From positions 1-23,086 of the forward strand of contig DFJS01000015.1 in NCBI GenBank assembly GCA_002373165.1: a stretch of 23,086 nt of DNA. Reading direction: 5' to 3'. The position numbers and the translations under genes are program-made. Shown here in pieces: positions 1 through 6,427 of this stretch (positions within the stretch are counted from its first letter, which is position 1; each line of letters starts with the position of its first letter). The stretch is from Ruminococcus sp. UBA3665. Its GTDB lineage: Bacteria > Bacillota > Clostridia > Oscillospirales > Ruminococcaceae. The notes beneath the pieces are model-generated. The model searched no databases, was not told the DNA's origin, and saw only the letters and a list, made by a program, of their open reading frames with translations.

Positions 1-1
1 G

Positions 2-451
2 TATCCGGACAAGACCCCCAAGGAACGCGAAGACCTGATCTGCAAAGAACACGGAACTGTATTTATCATGCAGATCGGCGGAAAGCTGAAAAGCGGCCAG
101 CGGCATGACGGCCGCGCTCCGGACTATGATGACTGGGCACTCAACGGCGACCTGTTCTTCTGGAATGAGACGCTCCAGAAAGGCATTGAAATTTCCTCGA
201 TGGGTGTTCGCGTGGATGAGAAATCTCTCCAGAGTCAGCTTGCCGAAGCCGATGCACTGGACAGAAACAAGTATGATTATCACAAGATGATTACAGACGG
301 CACACTGCCCCTGACAATCGGCGGCGGCATCGGACAGTCCCGGTTATGTATGCTCCTGCTGGAAAAGGCACATATCGGCGAAGTGCAGGCATCTATCTGG
401 CCGGATGAGATGATTCAGGCATGTGCCGAACACGGCATTACGCTGTTATAA
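2..451 (+). CDS. asnA: Aspartate--ammonia ligase (asparagine synthetase A), C-terminal part
   Basis: The reading frame is open from base 2 to a TAA at 449-451 and gives 149 residues of the C-terminal half of AsnA; the family is about 330-340 residues, so the start lies before the window. AsnA makes asparagine from aspartate, ammonia and ATP in the cytoplasm and has a class II aminoacyl-tRNA-synthetase-like fold. Visible family signatures are the segment GGKLKSGQRHDGRAPDYDDW, GDLFFWN, the SSMGVRVDE stretch, and the terminal motif TIGGGIGQSRLCMLLL, which matches class II motif 3 (GxGxGxxR) and binds ATP. The gene stands alone at its 3' end: a terminator follows within 45 bases and the next genes run the other way. 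Recognition is by motif memory, not by search, but the match is extensive. Confidence 0.93.
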   Translation, partial: YPDKTPKEREDLICKEHGTVFIMQIGGKLKSGQRHDGRAPDYDDWALNGDLFFWNETLQKGIEISSMGVRVDEKSLQSQLAEADALDRNKYDYHKMITDGTLPLTIGGGIGQSRLCMLLLEKAHIGEVQASIWPDEMIQACAEHGITLL

Positions 452-491
452 TTTTTTTGAAATCTCCCTTTCCAATCCCTGTTTTGAAAAG

Positions 492-534
492 CTCTGCCGG
501 ACGGTCTGAAACGCTGTCCGGCAGAGTCTTTTTT
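492..534. terminator. Intrinsic terminator after asnA, possibly shared with the facing operon
   Basis: An 11-bp perfect stem, CTCTGCCGGAC (492-502) with GTCCGGCAGAG (516-526), encloses a 13-nt loop and is followed by TCTTTTTT on the plus strand, a standard rho-independent terminator for asnA. On the minus strand the same hairpin begins right at the stop codon of the 533-1384 gene and is followed by CTTTTC, a poorer U-tract, so it may end both converging transcripts. Confidence 0.88.
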
Positions 535-1384
535 AAGATTGAAAAGGTTTGTTTCTTTCAGCGGCATAGTCATCCAGAGTATAAGGCTCTGTGCTGTTCT
601 GTTCGGCTGTGAGCAGATGTGACTTTCTGTTGTAATAAAGCCGGATGTTCTGTTTCGGGATTTTTCTTTTGCTGGTATCGCGGCCGGGATAATAATCCGC
701 ATTCGGCATAGAAAATTCCGGAAGATGATGCCCCGTATACCATGTTTCCCTGCGCTGATACAGCTCTTCCGGATCAAATTCAAGCCACAGTTCCAGATTG
801 GCCTGTGTCAGGTCGGCCATCTGTGTGAGCATGTCGCACAGACAGCGGTATTCTGCAAAAGAACTCTGAATTCCCAGTGCATCAGAATTGATTGTCAGAT
901 ACAGACAGATGGAAACAACCGGATGATTTCCGGCTTCTTCCAGATAGGACGGAAATGTAAAATTTTCTGTCTCCGGCATAGGAATATCATCTTTCACGGC
1001 GCATTCCGCAGTAACATAGAACTGTTCAAACGAATCGCCGATTAATTCTGTACAGCTCTGTGCCGCGTGATGATTCAGAATGCCTTTTTCCAGACTGTCC
1101 CAGAATGTTACGCCGCTTTTTTGCGTGGAAGACATCGTTGTCCGGAAAATGAAGTCCGGATAGGCCGCCGGCGCACAGCACACGGCACTGACATAGTCAT
1201 AAGGAATGGGGCTGTCCCGGATGATTTTGCTCTCGTAGGCGATGAATTCTGTATGATATTTATTTTCCAGCCAGGCTTTTGTAAGTTCCTCATCGCTTTG
1301 GCGGGGAGTGCACATTGTCCAGAACAGTATGATGAACATCAGCAAAGTCAGAATCACAGGCAGAAGAGTGCTTGCTTTTGACAT
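533..1384 (-). CDS. Membrane-anchored protein of unknown function
   Basis: This 283-residue protein is not one I recognise. Residues about 8-24 form one hydrophobic segment (LPVILTLLMFIILFWTM) followed directly by CTPRQ, so the protein is probably anchored by an uncleaved signal-anchor with the rest outside the cell; a lipoprotein is less likely because the residues before Cys25 do not form a good lipobox. The remainder is acidic to neutral, soluble-looking, with several cysteines (VCCAPAA, CLCDM) and no catalytic motif I can name. It is the last gene of a three-gene minus-strand unit, starting 8 bases after fucU. The nearest SD-like sequence (AAAGGTG, inside the end of fucU) is about 17 bases away, so translation may be coupled to fucU or the true start may differ. 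Its stop codon falls in the T-tract of the asnA terminator. Confidence 0.7.
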   Translation of the reverse strand: MSKASTLLPVILTLLMFIILFWTMCTPRQSDEELTKAWLENKYHTEFIAYESKIIRDSPIPYDYVSAVCCAPAAYPDFIFRTTMSSTQKSGVTFWDSLEKGILNHHAAQSCTELIGDSFEQFYVTAECAVKDDIPMPETENFTFPSYLEEAGNHPVVSICLYLTINSDALGIQSSFAEYRCLCDMLTQMADLTQANLELWLEFDPEELYQRRETWYTGHHLPEFSMPNADYYPGRDTSKRKIPKQNIRLYYNRKSHLLTAEQNSTEPYTLDDYAAERNKPFQS

Positions 1385-1392
1385 GGCAGAAA

Positions 1393-1827
1393 TCAGATAA
1401 CACCTTTCTGGAGCATGATATTCGCATAGAGAGCCTTTTCACTGGTGGCGATGATACAATAAACTTTTTTGGTCTCTTCATAGAAAGCAAAGCGTTCGAT
1501 ACAGCCGACGGCATCCGCGCCGCGGGAATCATGTTTCGCGATGATTTCTTTGTAAGTATCCCAGATGGGAGTCTCGACAGGGTCATTCGGCATGACTTCC
1601 ATGAGATTCACGGGCTTTTCGACATAAGTATCAAGAGGAAATACTGTCAGAATGGCATCCAGCAGTTCCGGAACGCCGTGGCCGTCGCATCGGATGACGA
1701 TTGCATTTTTTCCCATGCTTTCAGCCGGAAAGTTTCCGTCAGAAATAATTAATCTGTCACTGTGTCCCATTTCGCACAGAACTTTCAGCAGTTCTGGGGA
1801 CAGAATCGGGGGGATATTTTTCAGCAT
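1393..1827 (-). CDS. fucU: FucU/RbsD-family sugar mutarotase (L-fucose mutarotase-like)
   Basis: The 144-residue product has the expected length and key sequences of the RbsD/FucU family, which interconverts anomers of fucose or ribose/pyranose forms in the cytoplasm. The N-terminus MLKNIPPILSPELLKVLCEM is followed by GHSDRLIISDGNFP, the family signature (M-G-H-[GST]-D then D-x-N-F-P) that carries the catalytic His and Asp. CDGHGVPELLDAILTVFPLDTYVE and the C-terminal Y-x-N-I-x-x-x-K-G-V ending are also typical and fit FucU better than RbsD. An AAAGGA SD lies 9 bases before the ATG. It sits between a DUF4303-like gene and a membrane protein, with no fucose isomerase, kinase or transporter in view, so the natural sugar cannot be read from context. 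Family call strong, substrate call moderate. Confidence 0.88.
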   Translation of the reverse strand: MLKNIPPILSPELLKVLCEMGHSDRLIISDGNFPAESMGKNAIVIRCDGHGVPELLDAILTVFPLDTYVEKPVNLMEVMPNDPVETPIWDTYKEIIAKHDSRGADAVGCIERFAFYEETKKVYCIIATSEKALYANIMLQKGVI

Positions 1828-1854
1828 AATAAAAAATCCTTTCTTGATAAAATT

Positions 1855-2394
1855 TTATTCAGCGGCATCTTTCAGCCATGCCAGCAGAGCAGGGGAGTCC
1901 GCTTCGTTAAGGCGTTTTGCCCGGAGCGTGTTATCTTCTTCGGGCGGCATGATTTCGGCATTGAGAAAAATATGTTTCCGTTCTTTCCGCGAGCCGAACA
2001 ATCCGGAAGAATCCAGAATATGTACAGCCATTTCCATAGCATCCAGCCAGCGGAGAACTTCGGCATCATATTCAGAATCTGACATACTGTCCTGCCGGGC
2101 AAAGCATTCTGAAAAAAGCGTTTCTGCTTCGGAAAAATATTCTTCATAGCCAAATGCGAAATACGGCGAATCGGCGTAAGAATACCGGTAATCCAGCCGG
2201 TCTTCCGGATTCTGTATCCCGTTCTGTGAAAGAAAAACCTCCAGAGCCTCTTCTGACCATGCCGAAATGCACGGCGCGGAAACATCCAGCATGACAAGAG
2301 TACAATAATAAAAATGCTCGTCAGGATGTTCCTGAAACAGCTGACGGAATGCTTTTTCTGCGGCGGCAGTCAGCACCGGAATGATTTCGTTCAT
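1855..2394 (-). CDS. DUF4303-like protein
   Basis: The 179-residue soluble protein resembles the DUF4303 family: an N-terminal helix (EIIPVLTAAAEKAFRQLFQEHPDEHFYYCTL) leading into a strand, then a tryptophan- and tyrosine-rich middle (YRYSYADSPYFAFGYEEYF) and a C-terminal block ending in a short helix. Proteins of this kind have no established biochemical role; some occur near polymorphic toxin/immunity loci, which is not visible here. It has no signal peptide or membrane segment. It is the first gene of the minus-strand unit, with its own strong promoter about 35-65 bases upstream and an AGGGG SD. The gap to fucU is 27 bases. The family assignment rests on the N-terminal pattern and is moderate. 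Confidence 0.65.
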   Translation of the reverse strand: MNEIIPVLTAAAEKAFRQLFQEHPDEHFYYCTLVMLDVSAPCISAWSEEALEVFLSQNGIQNPEDRLDYRYSYADSPYFAFGYEEYFSEAETLFSECFARQDSMSDSEYDAEVLRWLDAMEMAVHILDSSGLFGSRKERKHIFLNAEIMPPEEDNTLRAKRLNEADSPALLAWLKDAAE

Positions 2395-2429
2395 GATAAA
2401 ATCCCCTTTTTCTGCATGATGATAATTTT

Positions 2430-2458
2430 ATTTTAGCATAACGATAAAGATTTGTCAA
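2430..2458 (-). promoter_or_regulatory. SigA-type promoter of the DUF4303-fucU operon
   Basis: Read on the minus strand, a perfect TTGACA (-35, 2453-2458) is separated by 17 bases from TAAAAT (-10, 2430-2435), preceded by TGC, an extended -10 element. It lies 36 bases before the ATG of the 1855-2394 gene. Confidence 0.85.
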
Positions 2459-2557
2459 GATTTTTCTCAGGCAATAGCTATTCTGCACAAACGGAAAATT
2501 CATAATTTGTACAGTATAACAAAACTAAAAAATTTTCAAAAATCTTGAAAAAAACTA

Positions 2558-2586
2558 TTGACTTTTTATAAAAACTGTGTTATAAT
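2558..2586 (+). promoter_or_regulatory. Near-consensus extended -10 promoter of a non-coding transcript
   Basis: TTGACT (2558-2563), a 17-base spacer and TATAAT (2581-2586) preceded by TGT give an almost perfect housekeeping promoter with an extended -10. Transcription would start near 2593. It drives no recognisable protein gene, only the structured region to 3260. The promoter diverges from the DUF4303 operon promoter, about 100 bases away. Confidence 0.85.
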
Positions 2587-2592
2587 AAAATC

Positions 2593-3260
2593 ACGATAAA
2601 GGATTGCAATCCAGATTCAAAAAACCGTATGTTTCCCGGAAGCGGAAACAAATTTGCAGAACCCCTGCTTAACGGATGCTTTAAAATTCTGTTGAATATG
2701 CAGGTGTACTGCTAGGAGGCGAAACCCATGGAAAATCAGGATTCACAGCAGCAGGCGGTTTCGTCTGTCGCAGGTAAGTGATATTCAGGCGGCAAGCATA
2801 AGCTCGGAGCTGTCCCTCCGGTTTACTTCCCTGAGGTTCTATACCGTTATCAATTCTGCGATCAAGCCGGAATACGTCTCATTCTGAACATGCTCTTAAA
2901 GTTTCAGTGCCGCAGGTTCAGAATCTTCTGCTAAGGCTTAAACATGGCAAGCGAAACTTTCTATATAGCACACAACCCGAAATTATTAGAATCGAGGTAC
3001 ATTCCCATGGAAGGTTCTATCTTGACTTAAATTCTGATACGAAAGATGTGATGCGTATGAAAAGTGCTGTGAAAAAAATTCTTAAAAAACCTTAGTTAGA
3101 AAGGCGAGTGTGACCAATGCACAACTAGGTCTCTGCAACGGATTTTCTTATCAGCTTTTTATAAATCTGGTGGTGTACAGGCTGGATTTTAGCTGATGTT
3201 ACAATTGAATACAGAAATAAAACTCCCGGCGAACGTGAATCAGACCGGGAGTTTGTTTTG
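2593..3260 (+). ncRNA. Candidate long structured non-coding RNA (about 660 nt)
   Basis: A strong promoter and a terminator bracket about 660 bases without a convincing protein. The interval is dense in inverted repeats expected of folded RNA: 2612-2620 with 2692-2700 (one mismatch) enclosing hairpins 2631-2649 and 2656-2668; 2717-2726 with 2757-2766 (10 bp, one G-U); 2805-2809 with 2816-2820; 2881-2889 with 2916-2924 (9 bp perfect); 2987-2993 with 3013-3019 enclosing 3002-3005/3009-3012; 3037-3041 with 3054-3058; 3091-3098 with 3123-3129 (one bulge); 3150-3156 with 3191-3197 enclosing 3163-3167/3185-3189. Size and architecture recall ornate large RNAs of Firmicutes such as ROOL or OLE, but I cannot match it to any known consensus. 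I see no RNase P, tmRNA, SRP RNA or group II intron signature. The second half is more AT-rich than neighbouring genes. Confidence 0.6.
3220..3260. terminator. Bidirectional intrinsic terminator between the ncRNA and pncB
   Basis: A 10-bp perfect stem, AAACTCCCGG (3220-3229) with CCGGGAGTTT (3245-3254), is followed by GTTTTG on the plus strand and, read the other way, by TTTTATTTC just after the pncB stop codon at 3264. It can therefore end both the plus-strand transcript from 2593 and the minus-strand NAD operon. Confidence 0.88.
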
Positions 3261-3263
3261 TAA

Positions 3264-4712
3264 TCAGTAATTGAATTTCATTTTAAGCATGTCATGTTTC
3301 AGATTCCAGAGCTTTTGAGAAAGATCTACAAAATACGTCTGCGGATTCTCAAAACGCTTGACTTCTTCCCAGAGAGTTTCCAGCTGTTCTTTGCAATAGG
3401 CCTGAATTTCCGGCAGGGAAGGGCTTTCGTAAACGCATTCGCCGTTTGCGAATATCGGCACTTGCAGTTTTTTTGCCGTAAAGTTCGTCACAGTCTTGCG
3501 CTTGTAAGTGTGAACAGGGTCGAAAATCTCGTAAGGCTGTGTGTCGTCAATCACTTCGTCATGCAAAGTCAGCACATCAGCAATGGCCTTTCCGGATTCG
3601 TTGTCGTACAGCCGCCAGAGCGTCTTGAAAGACGGATTGGTAATCTTGATGATATTTTCCGAAATTTTGATTTTTGGAGTAATTTTGCCGTTTTCCTCGA
3701 CTGCGGCCAGCTTGTAAACGCCGCCGAATACAGGTTCCGATTTGGAAGTTACTAATCTTTCACCGACTCCGAAACTGTTGATCTGTGCGCCCTGCATAAT
3801 CAAATCACGGATGATATACTCATCCAGCGAATTCGATGCCACAATGCCGACATAATCCAGACCGGCGGCATCGAGCATTTTTCTTGCTTTCTTCGAGAGA
3901 TAAGCCATATCGCCGCTGTCGATTCTGATTCCTTTGCCTCTGTGACCCTGCGCTTCCAGTTCTTTGAAGACCGTAATTGCATTCGGAATGCCGGAGTGAA
4001 GCACGTTATACGTATCTACCAGCAGAGTGCAGTCATCGGGATAGACCTTCGCATAAGCGCGGAATGCATCAAGTTCAGAATTAAACATCTGCACGAAGCT
4101 GTGCGCCATGGTGCCGAGTGCCGGAATCTGAAAGGCTCTGTCGGCGATGGCACAGGCCGTTCCGGCCACGCCGCCGATATAAGAGGCTCTCGCGCCGAGT
4201 ACCGCGCCGTCATAGCCCTGCGCCCGTCTGGAGCCGAATTCCATGACAGGACGACCCTGTGCTGCTGTAACGATTCTGTTCGCTTTGGTAGCAATCAGGC
4301 TCTGATGATTGATGCTTAACAGAATCATCGTTTCAATCAGCTGTGCCTGCATGGCTTCTCCGCGGACGGTCAGAATCGGTTCGGACGGGAAAATCGGCGT
4401 ACCTTCCGGAACTGCCCATACATCACAGGTGAACCTGAAATTTTTCAGATATTCCAGAAACGCTTCACAGAACAGATTCTTGCTTCTTAAATAATTAATA
4501 TCCTCGTCGGAAAAATGCAGATTTTTCAGATATCTGATCACCTGTTCCAGACCGGCGGCGATGGCATAGGCGGCATCATCGGGAGCTTTGCGGTAGAACA
4601 TATCGAAATAAGCAATTTTTTTGCCGCATCCGTTTTCGAGAAAGCCGTTTCCCATAGTGAGTTCATAAAAATCCACCAGCATGGTGAGATTTCTGTTATC
4701 CAGATTATTCAT
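3264..4712 (-). CDS. pncB: Nicotinate phosphoribosyltransferase
   Basis: The 482-residue enzyme converts nicotinate, PRPP and ATP to nicotinate mononucleotide, the committed step of niacin salvage to NAD. Length and motifs fit the longer bacterial form: N-terminal LVDFYELTMG (residues about 12-21), MEFGSRRAQG (157-166), GTMAHSFVQMF (200-210) with His204 in the position of the histidine that is phosphorylated in the family, LLVDTYN, and the PRPP/phosphate-binding RIDSGDMAYLS and FGVGERLVTS loops. The SD GGAGG lies 9 bases before the ATG. It overlaps the upstream pncA by 8 bases, so the two are translationally coupled. It is the last gene of the nrtR-pncA-pncB operon and its product uses the nicotinate released by PncA. 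A bidirectional terminator follows the stop. Confidence 0.95.
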   Translation of the reverse strand: MNNLDNRNLTMLVDFYELTMGNGFLENGCGKKIAYFDMFYRKAPDDAAYAIAAGLEQVIRYLKNLHFSDEDINYLRSKNLFCEAFLEYLKNFRFTCDVWAVPEGTPIFPSEPILTVRGEAMQAQLIETMILLSINHQSLIATKANRIVTAAQGRPVMEFGSRRAQGYDGAVLGARASYIGGVAGTACAIADRAFQIPALGTMAHSFVQMFNSELDAFRAYAKVYPDDCTLLVDTYNVLHSGIPNAITVFKELEAQGHRGKGIRIDSGDMAYLSKKARKMLDAAGLDYVGIVASNSLDEYIIRDLIMQGAQINSFGVGERLVTSKSEPVFGGVYKLAAVEENGKITPKIKISENIIKITNPSFKTLWRLYDNESGKAIADVLTLHDEVIDDTQPYEIFDPVHTYKRKTVTNFTAKKLQVPIFANGECVYESPSLPEIQAYCKEQLETLWEEVKRFENPQTYFVDLSQKLWNLKHDMLKMKFNY

Positions 4713-5319
4713 GATATATTACCTCCGAAGTTAATTTAATTCCGGCCTGCGCCATAATTTCAAGGGCGGCAGACTGCATGGAATCGGCGTTGTGGCCGGG
4801 CGCATCGTAAGTTTCGGCAGCGTTGACAGGAAGAAGCACTTCAAGCTTTCTGTTCTGCTGATTGCAGAATGTTTTGAGAGTCAGGCAGAACTGCATCACA
4901 CAGATATCCGTGCAGACTCCGCAGACGACAATTCTTTCAAGTTCCTGATGCGTTTCAAAAAATTCCTGAAATTCCGGGGTCAGAAAACCGTTGGTAGAAT
5001 TTTTTTCAATTTTGAGATAACCGCCGATTTTTTGCAGTTCCGGGGCAATTTCAGATTCTGACGTTCCCCGGATGCAGTGCGGCGGAAAAGAACTGAATTC
5101 GATGCAGTCCGGCTCGTGGCAGTCCGCGAACGCTACACACGGCAGATTATTTTCTTTGAAGAATTTCAGAAGCTTTTCGCATTCCGGCAGAACCGATGCC
5201 GAACGCGGACTCGACAGAACGCCTTCCGTTAAGAAACCGTTCACCATATCAACGATAACAAGAGCAGTCTTGTCATCCAGAAAAACTTTGCTTTCTGTGG
5301 GGGCTGAATTGGAAATCAT
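4705..5319 (-). CDS. pncA: Nicotinamidase, isochorismatase-like hydrolase fold
   Basis: The product (204 residues from the ATG at 5319) has the cysteine hydrolase fold used by nicotinamidases, which deamidate nicotinamide to nicotinate. The catalytic triad is visible: Asp24 in VIVDMVNGF, Lys106 in IEKNSTNGF and Cys140 in GVCTDICV. Metal-ligand candidates Asp66, His68 and His81 occur in ADCHEPD...FPPHCIRGT. A TTG at 5328 also opens the frame, but the AAGGA SD is 9 bases from the ATG and only 1 from the TTG, so the ATG is preferred; it leaves a 5-base gap from nrtR. The neighbours make the substrate call firm: PncB uses its product and NrtR is an NAD-pathway regulator. Fold certain, nicotinamidase activity very likely. 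Confidence 0.9.
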   Translation of the reverse strand: MISNSAPTESKVFLDDKTALVIVDMVNGFLTEGVLSSPRSASVLPECEKLLKFFKENNLPCVAFADCHEPDCIEFSSFPPHCIRGTSESEIAPELQKIGGYLKIEKNSTNGFLTPEFQEFFETHQELERIVVCGVCTDICVMQFCLTLKTFCNQQNRKLEVLLPVNAAETYDAPGHNADSMQSAALEIMAQAGIKLTSEVIYHE

Positions 5320-5324
5320 AAAAA

Positions 5325-5981
5325 TCAATCCTTCTTTCTGTAGATTCTGCTGGGGCGGTGCTTGTTTCCGGAAGTGAATTTTTCCGTCGGCTGAATCTTG
5401 TCAGCGATTTTCTTCCGGAAGTTCGCTTTATAGAGCTTCTGACCAAGCAGAATTTCATAAATTTTCTGGAGCTGGGGGAGCGTGAATTCTTCCGGCACAA
5501 GTGAGAATGCAATCTCGGTATAACTGACCTTGTTCCGGATGCGTTCCCGGCCGTAAGCAATCATATCACCATGATCAAAAGCGATATTCTTACACTGTAG
5601 AATTTCCTCAGCCGGGAAAAATTTTCCCCGTTCAGAATCCGGTATCTGTGCATCCGGCACAAGCGCATAATAAGAAACAGAAATAATTCTCATCCGCGGG
5701 TCACGCTCCAGTGCGCCCCATGTATAGAGCTGTTCCAGATAGATATCATGCAGACCTGTTTTCTGATATAAAGCTCTGTGTGCGGCTTCGTCAAGAGTTT
5801 CATCCATCCGGACGAATACCCCCGGCAGAGAAAGCCTTCCCAGAAACGGATGCTGATTCCGTTCTGTCAGCAGAACGCAGAGCTGTTCCTGCATCACTGT
5901 GAACAATACCAGATCGACCGCAACAGAGGGCTTCTGAAATGCGGAACTGTCATATTGCCGGACGAATTCTTCTTCTGTCAA
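5325..5981 (-). CDS. nrtR: NrtR-type Nudix-related transcriptional regulator of NAD metabolism
   Basis: The 218-residue protein has an N-terminal Nudix domain (to about residue 140) and a C-terminal winged-helix DNA-binding region (EEFTLPQLQKIYEILLGQKLYKANFRKKI), the arrangement of NrtR. NrtR represses niacin salvage genes and is released by ADP-ribose. The Nudix box region reads LPGVFVRMDETLDEAAHRALYQKTGL-like; relative to G-x5-E-x7-R-E-U-x-E-E-x-G-U the first Glu and the Arg are kept, but the leading Gly and the E-xx-EE glutamates are replaced (Val, Ala, Gln, Lys), so it probably senses a ligand without hydrolysing it. The family motif YLEQLYTWG...DPRMRIISVSYYALV is present. I chose TTG 5979-5981, 5 bases after AGGTGA; a GTG at 5990 has no SD. 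Two operator-like repeats in its promoter suggest autoregulation. Confidence 0.9.
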   Translation of the reverse strand: MTEEEFVRQYDSSAFQKPSVAVDLVLFTVMQEQLCVLLTERNQHPFLGRLSLPGVFVRMDETLDEAAHRALYQKTGLHDIYLEQLYTWGALERDPRMRIISVSYYALVPDAQIPDSERGKFFPAEEILQCKNIAFDHGDMIAYGRERIRNKVSYTEIAFSLVPEEFTLPQLQKIYEILLGQKLYKANFRKKIADKIQPTEKFTSGNKHRPSRIYRKKD

Positions 5982-6000
5982 GCAGATCACCTGCCTTTGT

Positions 6001-6016
6001 TAGTATTAATTTGCTA
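6001..6016. promoter_or_regulatory. Putative NrtR operator, distal copy
   Basis: TAGTATTAATTTGCTA (read in the operon direction TAGCAAATTAATACTA) has the same arms and 6-base spacing as the site at 6035-6050 with one changed base (TAGCA for TAGTA). It lies downstream of the -10, about 20 bases before the chosen nrtR start. The centres of the two copies are 34 bases apart. Confidence 0.6.
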
Positions 6017-6030
6017 CTTACTGTGATTCC

Positions 6031-6059
6031 AGTATAGTATATTTTTACTACTTTGTCAA
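6031..6059 (-). promoter_or_regulatory. Promoter of the nrtR-pncA-pncB operon
   Basis: On the minus strand TTGACA (6054-6059), a 17-base spacer and TATACT (6031-6036) form a strong housekeeping promoter. Its spacer and -10 are covered by an operator-like inverted repeat. Confidence 0.85.
6035..6050. promoter_or_regulatory. Putative NrtR operator inside the promoter
   Basis: Read in the operon direction TAGTAAAAATATACTA is a perfect inverted repeat TAGTA-6-TACTA that occupies the promoter spacer and touches the -10. A protein bound here would block RNA polymerase, as expected of autorepression by NrtR. The assignment to NrtR is inferred from position and from the second matching copy at 6001-6016. 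Confidence 0.68.
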
Positions 6060-6325
6060 GAGATTTTGAAAAATTTCTTATTTTTTCGTAAAAATTACAG
6101 AATATTTCATAAAAACAGCCCCGAAACTTTGTAGAAAATTACAAATGTCAAAACAACTGATTTTTTGTCATTTTCGCGGTTTTTTAAAATCAAACAAATG
6201 TTTCTCGAAAACGTGTAAGTGATTCTGAATGCGCGGAAACTTTCACTTTTTCTTGATTTTCTGCTATTGTGCAAAATTAATAAATTTTAGAAAATAAAAT
6301 TCATAAAATTTGTAATTCAATCTTG
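6060..6325. other. AT-rich spacer without a recognised gene
   Basis: Between the diverging nrtR and rsmH promoters lie about 265 very AT-rich bases. I find no open frame with an SD, no convincing hairpin and no further promoter of comparable quality. There is no mraZ gene, which commonly precedes rsmH. Confidence 0.6.
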
Positions 6326-6354
6326 TTGCTTGAATCTTCTGAATGTGCTATAAT
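6326..6354 (+). promoter_or_regulatory. Promoter of the dcw cluster (rsmH)
   Basis: TTGCTT (6326-6331), 17 bases, then TATAAT (6349-6354) with a TGC extended -10. The -35 is weak and the extended -10 should compensate. A small hairpin AGGC-attaa-GCCT (6361-6373) would sit at the very 5' end of the mRNA, about 55 bases before the rsmH start. Confidence 0.78.
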
Positions 6355-6427
6355 AAAATCAGGCATTAAGCCTATAGAGAAAAATAAGAACAAAAGAACA
6401 AAATCAAAGTCGAAAAGGAGGGCACTC

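Noticed and set aside
2601..2612. 12-bp perfect palindrome GGATTGCAATCC near the transcript start
   Set aside because: It could be an operator or a 5' feature, but it is short, single and without a candidate regulator nearby.
2593..2700. tmRNA, RNase P RNA or 6S RNA
   Set aside because: None of the landmark sequences is present (no GGTTCGA T-loop with CCA end, no GAGGAAAGTCC, no closed 6S-like long rod).
2907..3095. 62-codon frame with GTG start inside the structured region
   Set aside because: It has no SD, the frame is open further upstream without a good start, and it is crossed by several helices (2916-2924, 2987-3019, 3037-3058). Treated as chance within the ncRNA candidate.
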